64,000 nucleotides of DNA, taken from assembly GCA_964036295.1 (NCBI GenBank), contig OZ038463.1, forward strand, positions 11,585,274-11,649,273, read 5' to 3'. The notes beneath the pieces were generated by a model. That model was not told where the DNA came from. It saw nothing but the letters and a program-made list of their open reading frames with translations, and did no database searches. This document shows positions 1 through 11,235 of this stretch, in pieces (the first letter of the stretch is position 1; the number at the start of each line of letters is the position of its first letter). Made by a program: the position numbers and the translations under genes. The DNA comes from Plumapathes pennacea. Lineage: Eukaryota > Cnidaria > Anthozoa > Antipatharia > Myriopathidae.

Positions 1-363
1 TTCAAGTGAACATTTTCTACTTGCATGAACCGACTATGATGCAACGATGACAACGCATTCACCTGCTAAGTGCAAGACCTTTCTCTAAAAGGATCGACCT
101 ACTCTTTCGTTCTATCGCAACATATTTTTGAATAACTGGAGCATGCTGTGTCAAAGATTGTATATATCTTGGCATCGCCGTTATGACGACATTTTATGTA
201 CTTTTTTTGTACTATAGCTTTAGCCAATTCCATTGTACATTTACAGTCATGCAATCAAACAATAATGTCACGCAGCAATGGTTCATTTAGTTATTTGCTT
301 CTTCTCAACCGTGATGCAGTCTTGTAGTCTCACTGTCTGGGTGTACCACGTAACAAAGTATAT

Positions 364-1485
364 ATATCTTATTAGACACTTAGGCGTGTAGTACGGCTGT
401 ATATTTTTACGAGTCGTGCAGTATTTTGGCGAGCCGCTTCGGCGAGCCAAAATACAAACGACGAGTAAAAATAAACAGCCGTACTACACGCCTAAGTGTC
501 TAATAAGTTATTTATTATACAACTCCCTTAGTAAAAGATGTAAATTATTTATAAATCGCGGTACGTTATGTGACCAAAGTGACATCTTTTCCGCGCGCGA
601 TATGTCAATCAAGTTTAGTGCTGTGTGCAGTGTAAGCAAGCGCGGATTTTGTACTTGCAGTACTTCTAGTCGTTGTTCTCTGAGCCGAGTAACATTGAAG
701 CTGAAAGAGGTACTTTAAACAAAGTTTGCGGGGAGATCTGAGATACTACATCACATAATGTGATCATAAACAGAACAAATTGGACGAACGAGATGTGTCA
801 ACATTTTCATTTTCGTCGAGTGCCATGAATCAACAAACAGCGAGTTCTCGCCTTCTCCTCGCTTATGAAGTATGAAAAGGACTTTATCTTGTGGCCTGTG
901 GTGGTACAGTTCGCATTGCCGTTTCTCGATAGAGGTAATCACTGCCTGTTGTCGCAAGTCGATGCCATAGATCTTGGACTGGAATTACACGCCGAGGCAA
1001 ATCCAACGGCTGCCGTGTTGAATGCCGACAAGAACTCGTTTCGAGATTGACAGGGATTCTTAAACTGCTCTCAGAAATATTGATCTGGCTGGAAACACTA
1101 TGGCCTGATAACCGAACTGTGATGTGTGGTCTGACATTTTGTGGAACGGAAGATTAGTTATGTTCCGGCAAATTCAGTTGATTTTCTGACGAAGTAGCTG
1201 GTCTCCGTGCTCGATTTTGCGTATCGGATAGTAAGCCAGGTCAGTTTAAATTCTGTGCTTCTTTCTTTGCTTAAAAATCTCTAGAAGTGATGTAAATACC
1301 AGCTGTGCACAGGGTGACTTTTATACGAAAAGCGAAACAAGAAAAGAATTAACGGCAGCGAATGAAGAAAAGTTTTTTTTTCCTTAGCAACGTTGAATAC
1401 GGCTGTACCTTTTTACGTGTCTATGGAGTTATTTGCACGTTACTATGCGGTATTTTCACGTTACTACGGGAGTTGTATAATAAAT
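364..1485. mobile_element. Insertion with a palindrome at one end only
   Basis: The flanks here (caaagtatat and gttagttatttc) are contiguous at about 8795 and 15980 in the sister units, so this 1.1 kb stretch is an insertion with known empty sites. The left end is a palindrome of about 140 bp (370-510) with arms that start CTTATTAGACACTTAGG and a short loop near GCTTC. Directly inside it lies ATTTATTATACAACTCCC, which is perfectly inverted at the right end (about 1467-1484). No transposase is recognisable. The open frames inside (416-718, 865-1050) look non-coding. It is probably a non-autonomous DNA transposon of unknown family, related in design to 54759-55891 and 31272-31633. Confidence 0.8.
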
Positions 1486-1544
1486 GTTAGTTATTTCTAT
1501 CGTTCTGCTTACTATACTGTCCGAAAAGTGCTTATTCCATGAAG

Positions 1545-1735
1545 CGACGCAATTTGGACCTGCACATGCGCATAATAATTTGGACCTGTGCATACACATA
1601 TTAATTTGGATCTGCGCCTGCGCACACTAATTTGGACTTGCGCATGGCATATTAACTTAGACTTGCGTCTGCGCATATTTGATTGGACCTGCGCATGCGC
1701 ATACTAATTTGGACCTGCGCCTGCGCATATTAAAC
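1545..1735. repeat. About 30-bp minisatellite with TGCGCATGCGCA cores
   Basis: Six to seven tandem units of the form AATTTGGACCTGCGC(A/C)TGCGCATA. One unit contains the palindrome TGCGCATGCGCA, which resembles the NRF1 binding consensus. The same minisatellite recurs in the next two units at 8864-9050 and 16050-16232, with more decay. Confidence 0.8.
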
Positions 1736-2902
1736 CGTCCCTAAAGTGCTTACTCCGTGAAGCGAAGCAATTGCTCACACCGATGTGACGGGCTTTAAGC
1801 CTGATACGTAAATTTGAGTTGGGCCTGCCCGGTCTGCCAATTTCAGTGTTCCGCTATCCCAGAGTATTTCAAAACTGAGATTCAAAACGGTAGCCATTCT
1901 ATTTTGCCATTATTTGCACATAACTCTTTCTATAGTATCATTAGTAAGCTAGTGCATTTATGTCTAAAAAGATTTTTACCGAACAGTATTCATAACGCAC
2001 AGGAAGTAATTTCGTGCACGGAATTTACATGTCACTCCAGGCATTTCCATGCAACCAGTCCTTCGATTTCCATCTTTTATGCTAACAAAACCAAGACAAT
2101 TATCCGCTTAAGAGGAGAAACGAACTTGGAAACGACTTTGAAACGCTCACATTTCAGACAGTCCCTCAAAAGTAGTTGAAACACCTGCCAGCTGGTTTTC
2201 TCCCCCACCACCGGGGTTGTCGCCATAAACCTAACCCAAGGAGACTTGGTTTTGTCAGCTTGTTTGATTTCATTACCAATTACCCGTTTTAATACCGTCC
2301 TTTCAACCTCATGATTTTCTTTATGTATATCTACTCACTTACTCACTAAAACATGTCATCACCAAAAAACTTAATGAACATTTGTTAAACAGAAGTAAAC
2401 ATGATCAGATTCTTTTTTACCGTAAATTTGAATAGAGCCTTCTTATACTTGGAATGCGCAATAAAAGTTGTTTAAATTGTGGCTCTGCCTATTGTAAGGA
2501 GTATTCGAGTTTGCTTACTTTGCTGCTTCTCAAGCTTTGTATTCTTAGCACAATATTTGATATTGTGAAAAAATATAATATTTGATTATATTTGAGTGAC
2601 TGATCCTAAAAGAAACTTGAGCCATCTCATCACTTAGGAGAAACTAAAGGAGAAAATAACCTAGTACCCTGTGGTAAAAGTTTTCATCACTAATTGATCA
2701 AGCCCCGTCCTTCTTGTACACAACTGCGTTTTGTTGTAGAAAGTGCATTAAACTAAGTCCAAGTTTTCCTGCCTAATTCAGGCGAGGTTTTACATCCGTT
2801 GCGGAAGCCATGAAAACTGGCACTATTAGTCGTTTCCACAATCAGTTTTGTACAATGACCCGCTGACTCAAAAACACCACGGTGATCTAATATTATTTGC
2901 AC

Positions 2903-3109
2903 CTAAGTATCTAATAAACCTCTTCATTTTATATGGCCATTTGTATGTTTCAATCCATTGTAGGAATTAAATAAGCTGTCCTCATCGAGGCTCTCGTAAT
3001 CGCTGTCGTCTGAAAAATCATGGCCTTGGTCGGGTTCCATGGTAACAGTGAAGTCATCTTGTGGCTGATATTCATCGATGCCCTCGTCATCGACGCGATT
3101 AAAAGAATC
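2903..3109 (-). pseudogene. Broken 3' tail of CAP gene C
   Basis: This matches the last 207 bases of the coding region of CAP gene C (17400-17606), including the stop codon, and encodes the same acidic C-terminal residues (QGHDFSDDSDYESLDEDS). The match ends abruptly at 3109. Beyond it, in the frame of gene C, a stop (TAA) occurs at once, so this is not a functional exon. The adjoining sequence 3110-3309 has its own minus-strand open frame (HDEYQSNNINN...) preceded by an acceptor-like tttccacag. It could be the tail exon of another, lost paralog. I read the junction as the duplication breakpoint. Confidence 0.8.
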
Positions 3110-3923
3110 GGATTAGAACCTGTAGCAGTCATGTAGATCATTTCAACAGGGTTATGCGCTTCCAAGAACAAAGCCGTTTCGGAACGATGGTCTAGTAAAC
3201 AGGCAGAGAATACACTTGTCTCGGGAAGTGGATAGGCCTCCGTTTCAGTACCTGCTTTTGTGTTATTTATATTGTTTGATTGATACTCATCGTGTTTAGA
3301 GGCTGGCACTGTGGAAATCTAATATGTATAATGATGTAATATTTGCGAAATTTGAACGTTCCCATACATTTTTTTATGTGACTGTATTTGGCGCCATTAC
3401 GCTTCCATTTAACGCACGCGCGTTCGTCATCTCGACTCGTATTTCTGGCAATGCACTGCAACGAACGGCCCAAATTTGTATCCGTTTAAATTTCTGCACC
3501 AGGGCGAAGGGATATCTACAATTATCGTATTTTCTAATATAGTAGTGAATATTTAAAACCTTCGCGAGCTCTCTATTCCGTTTAGTTTTATCTGTTTGAT
3601 GCTAAATGCGTCGACACTGTCAAAGTGAACACAGCGCTGACCTGGGTGACAATCATAAAACCTGTTTTCGTTTATTTAGATGCTTTGACAACAATAACAA
3701 ACATATACTAACTGATAATACGGTAGTTACAAACTTCATTTAGCTTCATGATTGTACTACAAATAGCAAAGTAGAATATGCAAGACTAAGCAGGAACTCT
3801 ACGGTAAATCGTGTAAATCGTGTAAAAGATTTAAAGTGCATGCAGAATATCTGGCTGCTTTTGCCAAACCACGCGCTGCTGACAAAGTGAGCTGATGAGC
3901 TTACAGGTGTCAGTCTGTCTTAA

Positions 3924-6900
3924 TCATCCATAATGTTTATGAATTATTCTTCTGTTTTGGGGTTTATCTTCAATAAGTCCGACCGTTTTTATTGTCGCGC
4001 AGTATTTGATTTTGTGAAAGCTTCCCTTTTCAACGTTCCGTATGTATTGATTGCCTCCTGCCTGAATGACGTTTCCTGCGGGTTTGTACCGTCCCACGAT
4101 GTAGGCGCACTTCATGCCATCCCTCGTCGCTTCTGCTCTGCCAATACCGAGCTCCGTGCTTTCTTTCCAGACCACCTGGGTGAAATGACCAGTTCCCCTC
4201 TGCTTTCCATCGACTCCAAACTGGTAACCAGGATTGCAAACTTCGTTGTACCTGATTGTATTTTAAAAGGATTTGAGAGTTCACTGATATCACGAGAAAC
4301 GTTCGCTAAACCTTTCATTCTCAAGAGTGATGACAGCATTTATACCAGACTATATTATACGGCATGGATACTTTGCCACCTGACAGTTTTGATGAATGTT
4401 GATTCGACAATCAATTCTTACTACATTACCTGATACATTTTCTGGGAAGATCTCTAACTTAAACTTGAGAGTGAAAGAAAAAATGAAGAGGTACGTTGTG
4501 TCCACATAGACTCAATATATAAAAGTACTTTAATGCTCGAGTAATACAAATATTTGGTTTGGAAGAAAATTTCGAAGAGAAGGGAACAGTAACAGCCTCT
4601 TTAAAATGATTTAATTGTAAAGGACAGTTATCAGAAGCATAGAGAGTACTCTGCCCATGCATAGCAAAACTAGTTATATATCATGGACTCGCTATGAAAC
4701 CAAGTGAAAAGTGCCATCATGGCGAGGACGAAAGAACTAGCGAAGATTTCGAATTTACCAGTTTGTGATGGCCTCCGTCACCGACTGTGCTTTGTTGGTA
4801 GAGCAACCCATGGATAGGTTTTCTCCTTGGTTCGGTCGCTGTGATTTTGGTGAATGCTTGAAGTTTCCAGACGCGGCAATTTGCTGCGCGTACGCAGCAG
4901 CGGCATCACTCATCTCTCGATTCAGAATCATTGAAGGAGAGTTGTGAACAGCTCGGAACTTGTTGTGAGCCTCAAGAGCTTCTGTCTCTTCAACTAATAA
5001 CCACAACAAATATTAGTTTTACACAATTGAAATAAAGACTATAAAAGAAATAAACTAGTATATATATTTATAGGTCATTCCATAGATACCTGCTGCCTCA
5101 GTCTGTTTTAAAACGAGGACTAAGTGAGAATCCTTTCTTATAGAAAATAGTATAATTTTATTTTCATGTAAATCAAACTCATTTTCATAAGAAGCGTTTT
5201 CACTAGGCCCTCGGATTTAAACAACACTAATACAACAGGCATCTTCGAAATAGCCTATTCAGAGCTCTTGATGCTAGTTCTGTCTTTGGAGAATTTACAC
5301 GTTGAATCAGTCAAACTGAGGTTGTTACACAAAGTCTCTTAATAAGAAATGCTACCTGTATTTCCTGGGGTTGGAGATCCTGTTGGTAATGATAAAGTAG
5401 TTACACTGGGAGACGTAGGTCCAGAAGTTACAGGTGACGATGTAGACTTCGCTGAAGGGGTTCCAGAAGTAGGCTTTGTAGGTCCAGAAGTTACAGGTGA
5501 CGATGTAGACTTCGCTGAAGGGGTTCCAGAAGTAGGCTTTGTAGGTCCAGAAGATACAGGTGACGATGTAGACTTCGCTGAAGGAGATCCAGAAGTAGGC
5601 TGTGTAGGTCCAGAAGTTACAGGTGACGATGTAGACTTCACTGAAGGAGATCCAGAAGTAGACTGTGTTGGTCCAGAAGTTACAGGTGACGATGTAGGCT
5701 TCACTGAAGGAGATCCAGAAGTAGGCTGTGTTGGTCCAGACGTTACAGGTGGTATTGTAGACTTCGCTGAAGGAGATCCAGAAGTAGACTGTGTTGGTCC
5801 AGAAGTTACAGGTGACGATGTAGGCTTCACTGAAGGAGATCCAGAAGTAGGCTGTGTTGGTCCAGACGTTACAGGTGGTATTGTAGACTTCGCTGAAGGG
5901 GTTCCAGAAGTAGGCCCTAAAGTCGATCCTGTCATTTTGATAAATTCAGTAACAAGAGACATGCTGTTGAAGAATATATAATAAATCATATGTGCTCACT
6001 TTGAACAGTAGCCTGCATCGTCTGAACAGTATTCCTGCGGCAAGGGAGAGCTCAAGATCCCTACCTTTTTATTGATTAAACATATATTTTAATTGTTCGT
6101 ATTGCAATATTCTGCATCCGCCTTGAAGTAAGATTAAACATTCGTGTGTCACGTTGAATTAAATAAGCACTTCAAATATTCCAGATTCATTATTTTACCG
6201 ATAGGCTAAGTATTCTGTCAGATATTCACCTTGACTTCCCGTGGAAGGACCTGTCGTTGGAAGAGAAGATGGATTCGAAGAAGAAGATATACTTGGGGAC
6301 GTAGGGCCAGAAGTCGCAGGAGTCGGCGTAGTTCCCACTGATGGAGTTCCTGACGTGGTAGTTAGTGTTGTTCCTGTGTAAATAAAGTAACGTCGATCAT
6401 TGACTCCTTCCCCTTCAATTTCATGGCAGTGCGGAAAAAAGAGTACCATTCTGTAGTATGCCCCATTTGTAGGTCAAAGACATCCTACTTTTTATTTGGT
6501 TTCTTTACCTTTTATGGAGGAAAAAGTGTATTTGAAAATAGATACGACGCCATCGAAAACTCTGGGAAGATGTTCCATCCATCCGTGTGGACAATACATT
6601 AGTCGATTCGCTGATTATGTCACTAATGGAAGCAACTGCAATCACTGATGTGATAAACAATTTAGGACTCTTGAAAAGTATACATAAAATTAAATTTATC
6701 TGAATCGATAAATCATTCTTGCACTGAAAGGTTATTATAATTTACAACAATTAAACAAACCTTTCCCACCATTTCCAGGAGATGTAGGGCTGAACGTTGT
6801 AGGAGACGATGTCGGTGCTACCGCAGGAGTGTTCGGGCCAGACGAAGAAGATGCACTTGGAGATGTAGGGCTCACAGACGTAGTAGTTCCTGCTGGTGTT

Positions 6901-7368
6901 GTTAACGGGGGGTTCTCAATTACTAAGTGGATGTCCACAGATTTCCTGCCACCTCTAATTTTCCACTTGCCCTGCCCACGAACTTTTATAGGCACTCCAT
7001 TCAGTAGTACATCATAACTTCGAAGTTTCACTGAGAAAATATACAGATATACATTGTATGTATTTATGATCAATGCGTGGACAGTAACCTAGTTTATAGA
7101 TTTCAGTTTGTCAGGTGTGAGCAGGTGTATAATGTATTTGCTTAAGCAAAAGTTTGTGCTACAGAGTGCATATGAAAGAAAAAATCAGGAACAATTTAGT
7201 TTTCTTTCATCTTATTAAATTGGTATTCGTTAAAAGGTACATTAACTATAACTATATTATATTTGTGATGAGGAAATTGCTACCTGGACGGACGAGAGCG
7301 GTAGTGAGCTCGGCAAGCGATGAAAAAATCCAAAAGAGAAGTGATAAGGAAGGTAAAAGCATATTCAT
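3924..7368 (-). CDS. CAP/SCP-domain secreted protein A with mucin-like repeats
   Basis: Six exons on the minus strand: 7284-7368, 6761-7030, 6230-6373, 5356-5928, 4759-4993, 3924-4251, giving 544 residues. All splice sites are GT-AG and phases agree. Exon 1 encodes a signal peptide (MNMLLPSLSLLFWIFSSLA). Exon 2 carries a module with NGVPIKVRGQGKW, also seen in CAP D and E. Exons 2-4 form a Pro/Thr/Ser-rich linker; exon 4 has eight 21-residue repeats. Exons 5-6 are the CAP domain (about residues 359-500): HNKFR with His367, GENLS with Glu415, and the CAP signature GHFTQVVW with His458. These are the expected cavity residues. The protein is predicted to be secreted and probably O-glycosylated on the linker. 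Its ligand or role is unknown; the family includes venom-allergen-like and defence proteins, but nothing here shows activity. Confidence 0.88.
5411..5914 (-). repeat. 63-bp coding repeat, 8 copies, in CAP A
   Basis: Eight tandem 63-base units inside exon 4 of CAP A encode 21-residue repeats that begin PTSG(S/T)PS(V/A)K and end VTSGPT(K/Q). CAP B has six (12723-13100). Two higher-order variants (with STIPPV and PTSSPV cores) alternate in the middle of the array, suggesting expansion in 126-bp pairs. The frame is kept in every copy. Confidence 0.92.
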
Positions 7369-7743
7369 ATGATTGAATCTGTGAAGATAAAACAGTGAAA
7401 TGAGAGAATGCAGTCAAAACTCGTATTAGCGGCCCCGTATTATTTTAGCAGACCCCTGCATTCACAATCGCTCCCCCTGCCCCCCAACCACACACACACA
7501 CCTGTACGTCCGATGATTAAATTTCATACATCAGTTTACTAACCTGATGTAAGAATGTAAGAATATATGATACAAGCGTGTTTTGGTACAAGTCTTTTCA
7601 AGGTACTTTAATTAGCTACAGTCACTACGTCAAGATTCAGGTGGAACGCCGTTGGTTCTATTCTGTCAGTGAAAAAAATTAACATCATGTATGTACTAAC
7701 ATACTGACTAAATATAAATTACTTGTCAGCAGTTTCATTTGTT

Positions 7744-7950
7744 AATGGCCATTTCCGAGATGTCGATTACCACTGTCTAAAAAAAGGCCAGTCTAGTGCA
7801 AAACTTTCCTTATGGAAATTAGTAATATCCTCATTGTTCGCATGTTTACTAATTTTCATGAAAAACAAATTTAATTAATTTTCGCAAAAATGACTTTCGC
7901 AGGGCTTCTTTCTGAAACAGAGGCAAAAGGCATCTCGGAAATGGTCTATT
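7744..7950. mobile_element. Small MITE with 19-22 bp inverted ends
   Basis: The left end AATGGCCATTTCCGAGATG is inverted at the right end (CATCTCGGAAATGGTCTATT). The element is about 205 bp and has no coding capacity. It is present at the same place in unit 3 (14930-15137), so it pre-dates that duplication. It sits upstream of CAP A. Confidence 0.7.
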
Positions 7951-8863
7951 GAATATTTACCTGTGACGGACAATCACTATCTAGATGACCCATGAGACAC
8001 TTAACCCGAAATAACGTGCAATAACAATGAAGGCCTGAAATGCACTTCAACTAAATATTATTACGATATAAATTAGGATAACATAGTGGGAAAGACAAAT
8101 AAATTTACTGCTTGGTGCAATCATGCTAATGTTTAAATTAGTTTTACAATTTAATAAGTGTAAAATTACAAATATTTTTGCTTTATTGTATTAAAATCAT
8201 TTAGTTTGACTTTAAGCTGTTATAATAATTAAAAGACGAAGCTTTGAAGAAACGTTGCTTCCTCGATACCCACAAAGGCACCACCATCTTTAAAACTTAC
8301 TTCATGACTCGTGCAAGGACAAAGCTTCAAAGTCTAGAAATAAATACTCACGGTGCGTTCCGTTATTTTTCTTCACTAACAACTCGACTGGCTGCCCGAT
8401 TATAGAGCTGTTGAGAAAACGTGGGCTGTCTTCAAGTGACACTTTCTGCGCGCTTACATGAATCGACTATGATGCAATGATGACAATGCATTCACCTGCT
8501 AAATGCAAGACCTGCTCTCTAAAAGGATCAACCTACTCTTTCGCTCTATCGCAACATGTTTTTGAATAGCTGGAGCATGCTGTGTCAAAGATTGTATATA
8601 TCTTGGCATCGCTGTTATGACGACATTTTATGTACTTTTTTTTGTACAATAGCTTTAGCCAATTCCATTGTACATTTACAGTCATGCAATCAAACAATAA
8701 TGTCACGCAGTAATGGTTCATTTTGTTTTTTGCTTCTTCTCAACCGTGATGCAGTCTTGTAGGTCTCACTGTCTGGGTGTACCACGCAACAAAGTATATG
8801 TTAGTTATTTCTATCGTTCTGCTTACTATACCGTCCGAAAAGTGCTTATTCCATGAAGCGACG

Positions 8864-9050
8864 CAATTTGGACCTGCACATGCGCATAATAATTTGGACC
8901 TGTGCATACACATATTAATTTGGATCTGCGCCTGCGTACACTAATTTGGGCTTGCGCATGGCATAACTTAGACTTGCGTCTGCGCATATTTAAATGGACC
9001 TGAGTGTGCGCATACTAATTTGGACCTGCGCCTGCGCATATTAAACCGTC
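8864..9050. repeat. Minisatellite copy in unit 2
   Basis: Same 30-bp minisatellite as at 1545-1735. The TGCGCATGCGCA core is degraded here (GAGTGTGCGCATAC). Confidence 0.75.
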
Positions 9051-10214
9051 CCTAAAGTGCTTATTCCGTGAAGCGAAGCAACTGCTCACACCGATGTGAC
9101 GGCCTTTAAGCCCGATACGTAATTTTGAGTTGGGCCTGCCCGGTCTGCCAATTTCAGTGTTCCGCTATCCCAGAGTATTTCAAAGCTGGGATTGAAAACG
9201 GTAGCCATTCTATTTTGCCATTATTTGCACAGAACTCTTCCTATAGTATCATTAGTAAGTGCATTTACGTCTAAAAAAATGTTTACCGAACAGTATTTAT
9301 AACGCACAGGAAGTAATTTCGTGCACCGGAATTTACATGTCATAACCAGGCATTTCCATGCAACTAATCCTTCGATTTCCATCTTTTATGCCAACAAAAC
9401 CAAGACAATTATCCGGTTAAGACGAGAAACGAACTTGGAAACGACTTTGAAACGCTCGCATTTCAGACAGTCCCTCAAAAGTAGTTAAAACACCTGCCAG
9501 CTGGTTTTCTCCCCCACCACCGGGGTTGTCGCCATAAACCTAACCCAAGGAGACTTGGTTTTGTCAGCTTGTTTGATTTCATTACCAATTCCCCTTTTTA
9601 ATTCCATCCTTTCAACCTCATGCTTTTCTTTATGTATATCTACTCACTTACTCACTAAAACATGTCATCACTAAAACTTAATGAACATTTGTTAAACAGA
9701 AGTAAACATGACAGATTTCTTTTTTATCGTAAATTTGAATAGAGTCTTCTTATACTTGGAATGCGCAATAAAAGTTGTTTAAATTGTGGCTCTGCCTATT
9801 GTAAAGAGTATTCAAGTTTGCTGACTTTGCTGCTTCTCAAGCTTTGTATTCTTAGCACAATATTTGATATTGTGAAAAAATATAATATTTGATTATATTT
9901 GAGTGACTGCTCCTAAAAGAAACTTGAGCCATCTCATCACTTAGGAGAAACTAAAGGAGAAAATAACCTAGTACCCTGTGATAAAAGTTTTCATCACTAA
10001 TTGATCAAGCCCCGTCCTTCTTGTACACAACTGCGTTTTGTTGTAGAAAGTGTATTAAACTAAGTCCAAGTTTTCCTGGCTAATTCAGGTGAGGTTTTAC
10101 ATTCGTTGCGGAAGCCATGAAAACTGGCACTATTAGTCGTATCATCAGTATCATCAGTTTTATACAATGACCCGCTGACTCAAAAACACCACGGTGATCT
10201 CATATTATCTGCAC

Positions 10215-10421
10215 CTAAGTATCTAATAAATCTCTCCATTTTGTATGGTCATTTGTATGTTTCAATCCATTGTAGGAATTAAATAAGCTGTCCTCATCGA
10301 GGCTCTCGTAATCGCTGTCGTCTGAAAAATCATGGCCTTGGTCGGGTTCCATGGTAACAGTGAAGTCATCTTGTGGCTGATATTCATCGATGCCCTCGTC
10401 ATCGACGCGATTAAAAGAATC
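10215..10421 (-). pseudogene. Broken 3' tail of CAP gene C (second copy)
   Basis: Same 207-base fragment of the gene C coding tail as at 2903-3109, with the same breakpoint and the same following sequence (10422-10621). It is followed on the minus strand by the gene C 3' flank. There is no route to a full protein. Confidence 0.8.
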
Positions 10422-11235
10422 GGATTAGAACCTGTAGCAGTCATGTAGATCATTTCAACAGGGTTATGCGCTTCCAAGAACAAAGCCGTTTCGGAACGAT
10501 GGTCTAGTAAACAGGCAGAGAATACACTTGTCTCGGGAAGTGGATAGGCCTCCGTTTCAGTACCTGCTTTTGTGTTATTTATATTGTTTGATTGATACTC
10601 ATCGTGTTTAGAGGCTGGCACCGTGGAAATCTAATATGTATAATGATGTAATATTTGCGAAATTTGAACGTTCCCATACATTTTTTTATGTGACTGTATT
10701 TGGCGCCATTACGCTTCCATTTAACGCACGCGCGTTCGTCATCTCGACTCGTATTTCTGGCAATGCACTGCAACGAACGGCCCAAATTTGTATCCGTTTA
10801 AATTTCTGCACCAGGGCGAAGGGATATCTACAATTATCGTATTTTCTAATATAGTAGTGAATATTTAAAACCTTCGCGAGCTCTCTATTCCGTTTAGTTT
10901 TATCTGTTTGATGCTAAATGCGTCGACACTGTCAAAGTGAACACAGCGCTGACCTGGGTGACAATCATAAAACCTGTTTTCGTTTATTTAGATGCTTTGA
11001 CAACAATAACAAACATATACTAACTGATAATACGGTAATTACAAACTTCATTTAGCTTCATGATTGTACTACAAATAGCAAAGTAAAATATGCAAGACTA
11101 AGCAGGAACTCTACGGTAAATCGTGTAAATCGTGTAAAAGATTTAAAGTGCATGCAGAATATCTGGCTGCTTTTGCCAAACCACGTGCTGCTGACAAAGT
11201 GAGCTGATGAGCTTGCAGGTGTCAGTCTGTCTTAA

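Larger units (their letters stand above)
1..3109. repeat. Partial first unit of tandem segmental array
   Basis: This is the right-hand part of an additional copy of the 7.2-7.3 kb unit that is complete at 3110-10421 and 10422-17606. The match runs from position 1 (compare 8430 and 15620) to the junction at 3109 (compare 10421 and 17606). It is interrupted by an insertion at about 364-1485. It is visibly more diverged from the other two copies than they are from each other, so it separated earlier. Its own CAP gene, if present, lies left of the window. Confidence 0.85.
3110..10421. repeat. Tandem segmental unit 2 (contains CAP gene A)
   Basis: A full unit of 7312 bases bounded by the same junction at both ends (after AAAAGAATC at 3109 and 10421). 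It holds CAP gene A, its 5' flank with a small MITE (7744-7950), the minisatellite (8864-9050) and the broken gene C tail (10215-10421). The unit is nearly identical to 10422-17606. The length difference of about 126 bases is explained almost entirely by two extra 63-bp coding repeats in CAP A. Confidence 0.9.

Noticed and set aside
3933..4433. 166-codon plus-strand open frame, repeated at 11245-11745
   Set aside because: It is antisense to the last CAP exon of genes A and B; the minus-strand frame has the CAP motifs and splice sites.
5349..5981. 210-codon plus-strand open frame with Asp/Val repeats
   Set aside because: It is the complement of the 63-bp coding repeat; the minus frame is spliced and shared with other CAP genes.
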